Below, piece by piece: positions 1-11,017 of a stretch of 50,905 nucleotides of DNA (positions are counted from its first letter, which is position 1; each line of letters starts with the position of its first letter). Position numbers and translations under genes: made by a program. The stretch is from Welwitschia mirabilis (lineage: Eukaryota; Gnetophyta; Gnetopsida; Welwitschiales): positions 291,404,669-291,455,573 of the forward strand of contig JBOZIK010000001.1 in NCBI GenBank assembly GCA_051453625.1. Direction: 5' to 3'. Below the pieces are notes generated by a model that had not been told where the DNA came from, ran no database searches, and was given only the letters and a program-made list of their open reading frames with translations.

Positions 1-562
1 TTGGATTCAGCAATTAGATAATTATTTCAAACTTCAAAATATGCCTTCAAAAATATAATGTATATATGCTCTCATATTCTTATAGGAAACACACAGGAAT
101 GATGGTCTAGATGTCAATAGAAACACCCTCATAGGATACCATGGGATACCTTCATTAAAGAATTTAAAAGAAAGTTCATTCTAGAAGATTTTATTGAATA
201 TCAAATGATGGATTTTTAATGCCTACACTTAGAAAAATGCCCATTGGATGAACATTGGTTAGAATTCTAGATCCTCATAAAGTGCTAAAAGAATTTCACA
301 GAGAAGTAGTTGATTAACAATTTTATTAGGACATTTCCATCCAAACTTTGAAGCATTTTACATACTTTGAAAATCAAGTTCATAGAAGATGCCTATCAAA
401 ATACAAAATCCTATCTTCAAAGATGAGAGAATGGATGGATGGACCAACCNNNNNNNNNNNNNNNNNNNNCTTCTTTAACTACACCACTAGCAAGGGAGCC
501 ATATAGAACTAATCTTACCTATCATGAGTGCCACAAGAGAGGCCACATTACTAGGAACTATT
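1..562 (+). pseudogene. Ty3/gypsy gag remnant with broken zinc knuckle
   Basis: Around 140-215 the reading WDTFIKEFKRKF is the conserved W-x2-F-x3-F core of the retrotransposon gag capsid domain. A CCHC zinc knuckle follows at 520-561 with correct C-x2-C-x4-H-x4-C spacing, but its first and last cysteines are tyrosine (TAT where TGT is expected, a G-to-A change). In-frame stops occur throughout, and a 20-N gap lies at 450-469. Gag would form the virus-like particle and bind element RNA; this copy cannot. Confidence 0.75.
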
Positions 563-714
563 CTTCCAAAGCATGACCACTAGATATTCCTCGGCATAAT
601 CGGTCTCAAGCTCTTCAGAGTTATCCTATGCCATCCAAAAGAGTCTATGCTGCCATTCAAATAGGTGTATTTATAATTAACACTACATCCTAAAATTATG
701 TGGTTATATTTCAT

Positions 715-1000
715 CTTTTAATAGTTCATTCTTAATTCATAGTGGTGCATTACATAATTTCATTTAACCATCTTTATTTTATAAATTAAACACCATTCCT
801 TTCAAAGAATAAGAGTCCACCATAGGAGTTGTCAGGGGTAGTGTTCTCACACAAGATGGGACTATTGTCCTTATCACTTTAACTATTCATAATTTATACT
901 TTAGGGATAAGTTTTATGTCTTCCAAATTGGAGAACACCATGCCATTTTAGGAATCACTTTCTTAATTAGATATAATGTTTGAATTAACTTTCACTAATG
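715..1000 (+). pseudogene. Ty3/gypsy aspartic protease remnant
   Basis: The active-site loop is visible as HSGALHNFI at about 735-762. The catalytic aspartate of the usual D-[ST]-G-A motif is histidine here and a stop follows, so the enzyme is dead. Downstream sequence to about 970 (FYVFQIGEHHAILGITFL) matches the usual C-terminal part of gypsy proteases. A 100-N gap at 1,019-1,118 repeats its last ~30 left-flank bases on the right. Confidence 0.7.
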
Positions 1001-1204
1001 AACCTTGTAATTATCTCANNNNNNNNNNNNNNNNNNNNNNNNNNNNNNNNNNNNNNNNNNNNNNNNNNNNNNNNNNNNNNNNNNNNNNNNNNNNNNNNNN
1101 NNNNNNNNNNNNNNNNNNCTTTGACTAATGAACCTTACAATTATCTCATTTATTTGGGAAATGAATCTTTAAAGGGAAGGGAAAGAGTAAGGAGATATTT
1201 TTAA

Positions 1205-1857
1205 CCTCACCCAAACAACTCGTAAAAGATATGAAAAAAAATAGATATTCATTGTGCTAGCACAAGCAGAAGACCATAAAGAAGATCCCTCTATACCAAA
1301 AGAAATAAAAGGATTTTTAGATGTATTTGAATATTAAAAAATGCTACCACCAAAGAGAAAATTACAGTATGCAATTGACTGAATCCCTAAAGCATAGCCA
1401 ATATTTAAATCACCTATCTTTTCTTAGTAGTAGAACTAAGAGAACTAAAGTTACAAATCAAACAGCTATTATTAGAAGAAAATATTCACCCTAATGTGTT
1501 ACCATGGGAGGCACTAGTATTATTTATTACNNNNNNNNNNGCTTTGCATTAACTATAGACAACTCAACAAAGTAACCATCAAGAACAGATACCCATTACC
1601 ACAGATCGATGACCTATTGGATCAACTACAAGGATTCAAGTACTTTTCAAATATCAATTTAAAATCTAGCTACCACTAGATCTGTGTCAAGGATGAAGAT
1701 ATTTACAAGACTACTTTCAAAACAAGAAATGGATATTATGAGTTTGTAGTAATGCTTTTTAGTTTAACAAATGCCCCAGCCACTTTTATGAGTTTAATGA
1801 ATGATATTTTTTGATCTTACTTGGATAAATTTATGCTTATCTTTTTAGATGATATCC
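1205..1857 (+). pseudogene. Ty3/gypsy reverse transcriptase remnant, left copy
   Basis: The reading shows the RT linker, then [27 protein letters not shown]-type sequence (in pieces), the YHQI region, the NAPATFM motif and the catalytic FLDDI box at 1,842-1,856. The two aspartates are kept, but stops interrupt the frame (for example TAG at 1,677 and TGA at 1,812). A 10-N gap is at 1,531-1,540. The copy is cut by the gap at 1,858 and largely repeated at 1,958-2,417, probably an assembly duplicate. Confidence 0.85.
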
Positions 1858-1957
1858 NNNNNNNNNNNNNNNNNNNNNNNNNNNNNNNNNNNNNNNNNNN
1901 NNNNNNNNNNNNNNNNNNNNNNNNNNNNNNNNNNNNNNNNNNNNNNNNNNNNNNNNN

Positions 1958-2448
1958 CAATATTTAAATCATCCTATCTTTTCTCAGTAGTAGAACTAAG
2001 AGAACTAAATTTACAAATCAAATAGCTATTATTGGAAGGAAAGATTCACCCTAATTTGTTACCATGGGAGACACTAATATTATTTGTTACAAATAAGGAT
2101 GATACCTTATGGCTTTGCATTGACTACAGACAACTCAACAAAATAATCATCAAGAACAGATACCCACTACCATAGATCGATGACCTATTGGATCAACTAC
2201 AAGGAGTCAAGTACTTTTTAAAGATCAATTTAAAATCTAGCTACCACCAGATCTACATCAAGGATGAAGATATTTACAAGACTACTTTCAAAATAAGAAA
2301 TGGATATTACAAGTTTGCAGTAATGCTTTTTAGTTTGAAAAATGCCCTAGCCACTTTTATGAGTTTAATGAATGATATTTTTCAATCTTACTTGGATAAA
2401 TTTATGCTTATCTTTTTAGATGATATTCTAATATATTCTAAAAACTAG
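1958..2448 (+). pseudogene. Ty3/gypsy reverse transcriptase remnant, right copy
   Basis: Near-duplicate of 1,399-1,857. An 86-codon open stretch (2,188-2,448) covers LDQLQG through FLDDILIYSKN, with the catalytic FLDD intact at about 2,410-2,424. Before it, TAG at 2,173-2,175 stands where the left copy has CAG (1,602-1,604). Conversely this copy has CAG at 2,248 and CAA at 2,383 where the left copy has stops. Neither copy is functional. Confidence 0.88.
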
Positions 2449-2500
2449 GATGATCATGTTACACATTTGAAGAAAGTTCTATNNNNNNNNNNNNNNNNNN

Positions 2501-3509
2501 AATTTGAGGCAAAATTAAGAAAATGCAAATTCTTTCAAATAAAAATTAGTTATTTGGGATGTATCATCTCCAGTAAAGGAATTACAATAGACCCAGCTAA
2601 AGTATAAGCTATAACAGAATGGTCAGAATTGAAGGATTCCACTAAAGTATGAAGTTTCTTAGGATTGGTTAGCTTCTACCAAAAATTTGTTTTAATAATT
2701 TCTCAACTTGTAGAACTATTAATAGACTTGATCAAAGTAATAAATACATTTCACTTTGATGACAAATGCAAGGAGGCATTTCTTAGATTGAATTTACTAC
2801 TCACAATAGCATTAATCCTCAAGATTGTAAACATAAACAAATCATTTACAATCACTACAAGTATTTCTACTTAAAGAATAAAAGTCGTAATCAACCAAGA
2901 TGATTAGGTGATTGCATATGAATCACAGAAACTGAGCTAGTATGAGAAGACCTATCCCACACATGATTTAAAATTATAATTCATAGTGCATGCTTTGAAA
3001 GTTTAGAGGCACTATCTTGTGAGAAGTGAATTCCTTCTTAAAATAAATCATAAAACCTTAGAGTATTTTCAGGAAAAAAGCCCCTTCTAAATATGTAGTA
3101 GAGAATATGGGATGAGTTGCTTATAGAATATGACTTTAAGTTATAGTACATCCTAGGAAAAGAAAATAAAGTGGCAATGCTTTGAGTAAGATGTGGTGTA
3201 TGTTAGCTACCACTGTTACATCTGACTTATCTACCTTCCTCAAGACATCCTTAATTGATAATCCATACTTCAAAGACATATATCAATAGGTCCAAGAATG
3301 AAAAGAAGTAGACACATACATGATCTCACTGAATGAATTTCTACTAAAAAGAAGATGATTGTGCATTCGATAAGATCTATGGAGAAGGAAGCTAATGTCT
3401 GAACTACATAAAGTTCCATATGCAGGATAACTAGAATTTATTAGAATCTACCACCATTATGGAAATACTACTTTTGGCTCAGAATGAAAGAAGATCTAAA
3501 AGAATACAT
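2501..3509 (+). pseudogene. Ty3/gypsy RT end and RNase H remnant
   Basis: After an 18-N gap, the RT connection SFLGLVSFYQKF is readable at about 2,650-2,690. RNase H follows at about 2,860-3,180: IAYESQKLS, the THDLKL region, RHYLVRSEFLLKINHKTLEYF. The RNase H acidic residues are lost: asparagine stands in place of the aspartate normally before HK, and the glutamate of the usual HEKEL is gone. The tail (about 3,380-3,500) is the linker towards the integrase zinc finger. Ends at a 100-N gap. Confidence 0.8.
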
Positions 3510-3609
3510 NNNNNNNNNNNNNNNNNNNNNNNNNNNNNNNNNNNNNNNNNNNNNNNNNNNNNNNNNNNNNNNNNNNNNNNNNNNNNNNNNNNNNNNNNNN
3601 NNNNNNNNN

Positions 3610-4906
3610 TTACTACTCACAATAGCATTAATCCTCAAGATTATAGACATAAACAAATCATATAGTCACTACAAATATTTCTACTTAAAGATTAAAATTC
3701 GTAATCAACCAAGATGATTAGGTAATTGCATATGAATCACAAAAACCAAGCTAGTATGAGAAGACCTATCTCATAGATGATTTGAAATTGTTAGCCATAG
3801 TGCATGCTTTAAAAGTTTAAAGGTACTATCTTGTGAGAAGTGAATTCCTTCTTAAAATAGATCATAAAAGCTTAGAGTATTTTCAGAAATAACCCCTTCC
3901 CAATATGTAGTAGATAATATGGGATGAGTTGCTTATAGAATACGACTTTAAGTTATAGTACACCCTAAGAAAAAAAAAATAAAGTGGCAAATGCTTTGAG
4001 AAAGATGTGGTGTACGTTAGCTACCACTGTTACATCTGACTTGTCTACCTTCCTCAAGACATCCTTAATTGATAATCCATACTTCAAAGACATATATCAA
4101 TAGGTCCAAGAAGGAAAAGAAGTAGACACATACATGATCTCACTAGATGAATTTCTACAAAAAAGAAGATGACTGTGCATTTAATAAGATCTATGGAGAA
4201 GGAAGCTAATGTCTGAAATACATAAAGTTCCATATGCAGGATAACCAGAATTTATTAGAATATACCACCAATTATGGAAATAATACTTTTGACTCAGAAT
4301 AAAAGAAGATCTAAAATAATACATTTGTGAATGTCCTATATGTTAGCAGATGAATATCAACCAACAAAGACCCACTGGTCTCCTTCAGCCATTAGAAATA
4401 CCATAATGAAAATGGAAAGAAATATCTATGGATGTCATCACCAGTTTAACCTTCACTAACAAATGGCATGATGTAATTTTCATTTATATAGATAGGTTAA
4501 TCAATATGATCCATTTTGTCATAATTTAAAGTATTAATATAGTAGAAATGCTAGCCCTTCATTTTTTATATGAAGTCTTTAGATTACATCACATACCATA
4601 GGTTATAGTATCTAATTGATATCCAAAGTTCTTATCTAAGTTTTGGCAAATCTTCCTCCATCACTTAGGTACCAAACTCAGTTTTAATACTGCTTATCAC
4701 CTAAAAATAGATGGCTAAATAAAAATAATTAATCGTATACTGGAAGACACTCTAAGATGTTATATGGCAAGAAGACCCAAATAATGGGAGAACTACCTGT
4801 GTCTGGCAGAATTTGCTTACAACCAAACATTCTAGACTTCCATTCGCTATTCACCCTTTGAAGCAATGCATGGCAGAAACTGTTCTACCCTTGTCACATG
4901 GCTAGA
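3610..4906 (+). pseudogene. Ty3/gypsy RNase H duplicate and integrase remnant
   Basis: The first ~710 bases repeat 2,797-3,509. At about 4,325-4,345 the paired cysteines of the integrase HHCC zinc finger are visible (ICECPIC). The core follows, with the first catalytic aspartate kept in SMDVITSL (about 4,425). At the second site asparagine replaces aspartate (VSN at about 4,610), and lysine stands where the catalytic glutamate is expected after the stop following KIDG (about 4,715). Integrase would insert the cDNA; this copy is inactive. Cut by a 100-N gap at 4,907. Confidence 0.82.
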
Positions 4907-5006
4907 NNNNNNNNNNNNNNNNNNNNNNNNNNNNNNNNNNNNNNNNNNNNNNNNNNNNNNNNNNNNNNNNNNNNNNNNNNNNNNNNNNNNNNNNNNNNNN
5001 NNNNNN

Positions 5007-5955
5007 GTCCTATATGTTAGCATATGAAGATCAACCAATAAAGACCCACTGGACTCCTTCAGCCATTAGGAATACCACAATGGAAATGGGAAGAAAGATC
5101 TATGGACGTCATCATCGGTTTAACCTTCACTAACAAATGGCATGATGTAATTTTCATTTATATAGATATGTTAACCAAGATGATCCATTTTGTCATAGTT
5201 TAAAGTATTAATATAATAGAAGAGCTAGCCCTTCATTTTGTATATGAAGTCTTTAGATTACATCATGTACCACAGGTTATAGTATCTAATTGATATCCAA
5301 AGTTCTTGTCTAAGTTTTGGCAAAGCTTCCTCCATTACTTAGGTATCAAACTCAATTTTAATATTGCTTATCACCTAAAAATAGATGGCTAAATAATAAG
5401 AATTAATCGTATACTGGAAGACACTCTAAGATGTTATATGGCAAGAAGACCCAAATAATGGGAGAACTACCTACATCTGGCAGAATTTGCTTACAACCAA
5501 ACATTTTAGACTTCCATCTGCTATTCACCCTTTGAAGCAATGTATGGCAGAAACTATCCTACCCTTGTCACATGGCTAGATCTTTCACAGAGATCAGAAA
5601 AGATAGTGCCTTCAGAATTAAATATGATAAAGGAAGTGATCAATAAAATAAAAAGACAACTACAGGCAGTACAAGATCAATATAAGGATTATTATGATCA
5701 GAAGCATCAGACCTGCATATTTCAAATAGATGATAAGTACTATTAAGAATTAAGCCAGAAGAAAGCTCTTTGAAAATGGGACAGTACAGAAATTGGTACC
5801 ATCATTTTTCAGTCCATTCAAGATTATTGAAAAGATTGGGAATCTAGCATACAAACTAAAGCTTCCTCTTCAAATATTCCGAATACATCCAGTTTTCATG
5901 TGAGCGCAATGAAACCATATCATAAAGATAGAAACCAGGAATACACCTTAAACTA
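5007..5955 (+). pseudogene. Ty3/gypsy integrase core (second copy) and C-terminus
   Basis: Bases 5,007-5,580 repeat 4,333-4,906. The new part includes a 68-codon open stretch at 5,540-5,746 (MYGRNYPTLVTWLD onward), the end of the integrase core plus a charged helix. A GPF/Y-like module follows at about 5,795-5,900, reading SPFKIIEKIGNLAYKLKLP and then RIHPVF. The polyprotein reading ends near 5,950 after KPYHKDRNQEYT-like residues. No chromodomain follows. Confidence 0.82.
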
Positions 5956-5959
5956 GTAA

Positions 5960-6235
5960 CATATCATGCTTAAATCTAATTTGAGTTTTTTTTTTTTAAC
6001 CCGAAAAAGTCCTAACTACCAGATTTAAGCAACTGAAAAATAAGAGTATAAATGAAGTACTCATTCAATAGGCCCATTGTAATCAATAAACATGGAAAAC
6101 AAGGAGTATATATAGGAGACCTTTCCTTGACTTTTTAATAAAGCCTGGTATACCATTTTGTATTGCATTATCAATGTATCTATTAAATGAATGATATCTT
6201 CTCTTTTCAGTTATGTTTTGTAGATCATATAAAAA
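5960..6235 (+). other. Candidate 3' LTR of the Ty3/gypsy element
   Basis: Directly after the integrase the sequence turns non-coding and shows LTR-promoter features: a TATA-like stretch (tatatata, near 6,107-6,114) and an aataaa-type signal near 6,138. I could not find a clear polypurine tract, TG...CA termini or a second LTR to compare, so the boundaries are only approximate. Confidence 0.4.
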
Positions 6236-8989
6236 ATAACTTGGAGGAGTATGACTTCAAAAATGATGCAAGTCAAGAAGAGACCTTACTCAAGGATAAG
6301 AATCATTTCTATGGGGAAGGGAATGAAACATTCCAAAATCATTAATTATATAATCAAGTATGCTAAGCACTAATTAAGCATGATTAATAATAGATGTAAA
6401 TGAATGTGACTTAAATATGGAAAGATGTGTCCCTTCATTACATAACATAAGCCTATGACAATAGGTGGGGGTGAATAGACTGGGTGGATATAACAAATGA
6501 AAACCTTGGCTAATTCTTAAGGGTTCTAGAAGGGGGGCTAAGATCGTAGTCCATGTTTTTATCTATAACCACTAGTCTAAGTCTGTTTGCTAATGATGTG
6601 AAATGTAATCTAGTGCTATCAATAATAAAATCCTTATTCTCTTTAAATTATTCCTTGTTATTCCTATGGATCCTAGCATATTAGTTTAAATATTTCTTTT
6701 TATACAAATTAATTTGAAAATAGTAAAATAGAACATTGCAATTACTTTGCCAGAGTCACGTTCTGTGTCATGTAGGGCTAAATGTCCTACTTCCTCTTCT
6801 TCTTCTAACTTCCTCTTTGAATCTAACTAATTGGGACTCCTCATGGGTTATCATCTCTTAATTAGTATCTCACCCTCATTTACTATAGACTTGTAATTCT
6901 TTAATTTCAACATGTTTCTTTTAATTTTACTAATCATTTTTGCAATTTTTTTAAGCCTCTTTTTAACTGATAAAGAGCTATGAATAGTAGTAGAATATGA
7001 TTACTAAAACTGTGAAGGCCTCTTGCTTATGCCCTCACCCGGTGGCATTGGTCCTCTACATTTCTCACTGAACTCTACTAATTATTTCTTCTAATGATTA
7101 AAATTAAATTAAAAAACTAAAATATCTACACTAGTAATAATCAAGCTAAGAAGATAAGGGTAAGGTAAGATAGTATACATGCACAGGATGAAACCGAAAT
7201 CCATCTTTAATCCAGTGAATAAACAGTATACAACAAAGGTTTGCATGGGTTTAGAATAGCTATAATTTCTTTCTCTATTAAAATATTATAAAAAATGCTT
7301 AAGTTGAAAATAGAAGCATCAAGAATCATTGCTTTATGCTCAATGTTCTCTATAATATTCATTTTAGTATGCTCAAATAGAACATTGCTCATATTATGCC
7401 TAAACATCATAATAACTTTGGAAGTAAATATTTCTTTAAATGAATGATCATAAATTTAAGGAACATTTCTATCATCTATGCTAAGCAAGAAATTAACAAA
7501 ACTACAAACACTATGCAAAGATGTACCTTTAACCTATGCTTTGTGTATATTGGCATAAAAATCTCTTACAACTGGAGGTAAAATTCTCTAGTCTAGTTAC
7601 ACAATCATTTCCCATCTAAGCTATTTAAAATAATTCATAAGCTCATCTCTATCATTTCTTTAAAATCAAAGAGTCCTTTATATAATAATGAAATTATTAG
7701 ACTAATCCCTAAATCTTCTAATAGCTACCTCATGGTAGAACTAAGGCTTATATTATGATCTTTACTGCTCTAAGGCTTGTTCTTTGCCTCTTAAAGTACC
7801 AACAAACTTTATTATAATTCTATTTATAAGAATTTAAATAATTTAAACTAAAAATAAACTAAAATATAAAAAACAATAAAAAATATGCACCTTTTTAAGA
7901 GAAAAACCTATTCTTACTTACTGTTGAGATGTCTCACAAATCAAGGATGTCTTGCTAGAGAAATATGAGAAAATGAAGCCTAAGAACTCTTCTAGTAGAG
8001 ATACCTATTAAATGGGAACTTGAAAATGAGATTTGGTATTACCTTTTTTCACATAAAAAAAGGTCAAAATCCTAGGTTTTTAGTATAGTTTATTTTCTAT
8101 AATAGTATAGTCAAGACATCTACAAATTGAAAGATGTCTAAAATGCAAAAAGTAGAAACCTGCAAACTTAAATACATTTGCTATTAAAAGCTTTTCAATA
8201 ATGTTTCTACTATTAAGAAATCTATAAAAATCAGAACATCTATTTTGAAAAATTAAAATAATGTACCTGCTCTTTAAAGGTGTTTGCAAAAGTCAAGATG
8301 TCTAATTTCAATATCTTAAGATATCTTTTCTAGGAACATCTACAAAACTAAAGATGTATGTGATGAAAGTTTTAGAAACATCAAAAAATTCTATAACTAA
8401 TACAATCAATGATAACATTTTTAAAAAGTAAATAATAAGAACAAGATTTAACTTTAACTACATCTAACTAATAATCTCAACTCATAAGATAATTACAATG
8501 TGTAGTTGAGAATTAAAAAGATATTACCTATTTACTTACCTTATTAGATAAGGCTCAATCTCAAAGTTCTTTCATAACTTCATATATCTTTTTGAACCTT
8601 GATATTTTATGATCTCATCTATAAGTAAATCATTGATGTATTGAATTATAATGTCATTATTCTACTTTTGGTATTACATTAGATCCTTTTTAACAAAGTA
8701 CTTCTTTCCATGAATAGGCTTCTTTTTCTAGTGCTCTATTTCTCCTATTTTGCTTAAAAAAAATTTAATTTCATTATTGAAAGTATCTTACAAGGTATTT
8801 TGTACTAGAAGTGCTGATTTTTCTTTTTATACCCAACTTTTCTTATTTTATCCTATACAAAATAATGTACCAATCTATAAGGCCTTTTGGTATTGTTAAT
8901 ATAATACCTGTTTATATATTTCATTTAACATTTATATTAATAATAACCTCTATTATAAAAATAATAGAAAATTATATTATTTGTAAATG
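6236..8989. other. Intergenic, no gene recognised
   Basis: No coherent reading frame, RNA gene or clear element end is seen. A G-rich spot near 6,460 (aggtgggggtgaatag) resembles a motif common in copia-type debris. Between about 8,060 and 8,350 (agacatct)/(agatgtct) words recur, as they do at 13,000-13,350 in the copia LTR. This may be the far LTR of that minus-strand element, but I cannot show it. Confidence 0.45.
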
Positions 8990-9279
8990 CTAAGTGTTCA
9001 TACCTTGAATTATAATTCCATTTATTAGTAAAGGTGACTGATGTGTAAGTAAAGCTTCTTTGTGTTCCAATCCACTNNNNNNNNNNNNNNNNNNNNNNNN
9101 NNNNNNNNNNNNNNNNNNNNNNNNNNNNNNNNNNNNNNNNNNNNNNNNNNNNNNNNNNNNNNNNNNNNNNNNNNNNTTGTATATTTCATTTGACATCTAT
9201 ATTGATAATAACCTCTATTATAACAATAATAGAAAATTATATTATTTGTAAATGCTAAGTGTTCATACCTTAGCTTATA

Positions 9280-10957
9280 ATTCCATTTGTCAGTAAAGAT
9301 GACTAAAGTGTAAGTAAAGCTTCTTTGTGTTCCAATCCACTCTTGTCATTTGAATTTCTATATTACTCAGGAATGATATTCAAGTCTCTTTTTATTAATT
9401 AAATTTTTTTTTATTCTCTTTGAATTTGATAGTTCTTGTCTTACATGCTCTAAATCATATGTTAGTTTATCAACCTTAGGTTTAAGAGCTAAGTTTTTGA
9501 AAGATAATTTAATACAAGCATTCTTTTATTTTCATAAGCTTCTTCATGAGTATGAAGTAACTTTCTTATCTTAGTATATAATCTTTGCAATTAAAAAACT
9601 CTTAAAACATAGAATGTATCCTTCTTAAATACTCATACTTATATCATCTTTGCTTTCTAAATCATATTCTTTTTTTCATCTCATTATCTTCTTATTGAGA
9701 GTGTGTAATAGATATGAAGGAAGGATGAGCTTTCTTATCATTAGATGTTTATTCTTCCACTTCTTCTTCATATTCATCCCATTATGTAAAGAATGACCTC
9801 TTCTTCTTTAGCTTTTTCTTTTTTTCCTATCTTGCATTCTGTTAGCACTAGGACATTCTAAGTTTATATGTTCTTATCCTCCACAAATCTAACATTCTAT
9901 TTTTAAAACATCAATAAAATAAGCATTACTAGAAGACTCACCTATAAAGATACCTTTTTCTTTGAATCTAGATGATTTTCTAAATTCATTTATTTTTTTG
10001 TATTTATGAGTAAGAAGTCTATATACTTTTTTAGTGATGAAGGCAAGTTTCTCATCTTCATCATCAGAGTCATCTTCCTTTGCCTTTTTATTTTAACTCT
10101 ATTATATGCTTTAACTTATCTTAAGAGTAATGGATTTTTCTTTTAAGGCTTCATCTTGTATGAGATTCATTTCAAATGCTATAAGAACACTTTGTAGCTC
10201 TTTTATCTTTATGGTGTTGAAATCTCTTGATGATTCCATAGTCGTAGTCTTAGGCCTATATTCAGAGGTTAGAGATCTAACAACTTTTTTTATTTTCTTT
10301 GCTTCTAGAATTCTTTCTCTAATGCCATGTATTATGTTTATATTATCAAAAACTCTAGTAAAGTACACATGAACTCTTTCTCCATGGTTAATCTTGAGAT
10401 TTTCAAATTAATTTATTCATATGAGAAGCTTATATTATTTGATAACTAAAGTTCCTTCATATGTTTTAATAAGAACATTTCAAATTTCTTGTGATGTCTT
10501 GTAACCTGCTATTCTATTTAACTCTTCTATTATTAAAGTATAATAAAGGTGCATTTTTATCTTTATAATCATACATAACAGTAGATTTTCTTCATCTTTC
10601 CAATATTTTCTTTTCTTAATCTGAGTAATGTTATCACCTATACCATTTGCTATGGTTTTTAGAGGATCTTTGTAGCCTTCTTCTATGATTTTACATACTT
10701 GAAACTTAAAGGAATATAAGTACACCTTCATCCTCATCTTCTAATAGGTATAGTTTATCTCATCGAAGATTAGANNNNNNNNNNNNNNNNNNNNNNNNNN
10801 NNNNNNNNNNNNNNNNNNNNNNNNNNNNNNNNNNNNNNNNNNNNNNNNNNNNNNNNNNNNNNNNNNNNNNNNNNAAAAGGCTATAAGTATACCCACATAC
10901 TCATCTTCCAATAGACATAGTTTATCCTATTAAAGAGTGAAGATCTAATGGATGGCA
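9280..10957 (-). pseudogene. Ty1/copia gag (UBN2/DUF4219 type) remnant
   Basis: The probable start is an ATG near 10,957 (MPSIR), followed by a stretch like the usual LFNGTNYxYWK of copia gag; here YVYWKM in one copy and TAG for the tryptophan in the other. Open pieces follow at 10,480-10,737 (MRMKVYLYSF onward) and 10,111-10,368 (the RSL...NTIKIKELQ...EMNL region), typical UBN2 gag. An acidic stretch and a CCHC zinc knuckle at 9,853-9,894 come next; all four metal ligands are kept with exact spacing, though two stops lie between them. A lysine-rich tail and a poorly conserved coiled region extend to about 9,280. It would bind and package element RNA; the stops make it inactive. Confidence 0.8.
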
Positions 10958-11000
10958 TCCCTTTTATTGTTTACCCAAGAAAGTTACTCCTTTTTATGAG

Positions 11001-11017
11001 TACCCACTCTAATACCA
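11001..11017 (-). promoter_or_regulatory. Primer-binding site (initiator tRNA-Met type)
   Basis: The minus strand reads TGGTATTAGAGTGGGTA, which differs from the usual plant TGGTATCAGAGC primer site by C-to-T changes. It sits between the LTR (higher coordinates) and gag (lower coordinates), as expected. An assembly-duplicate copy is at 11,361-11,377. Confidence 0.7.

Larger units (their letters stand above)
1..5960 (+). mobile_element. Degenerate Ty3/gypsy LTR retrotransposon, internal region
   Basis: The order gag, zinc knuckle, protease, reverse transcriptase, RNase H, integrase (all plus strand) identifies a Ty3/gypsy element. Every domain is readable only as fragments broken by stops and frameshifts, so it cannot encode a working polyprotein. 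No chromodomain is seen after the integrase C-terminus. The 5' LTR lies outside the window. The stretch is inflated by gap-flanking duplications (1,399-1,857 with 1,958-2,417; 2,797-3,509 with 3,610-4,320; 4,333-4,906 with 5,007-5,580); collapsed, it is one element of about 4 kb from gag to integrase. Confidence 0.9.
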
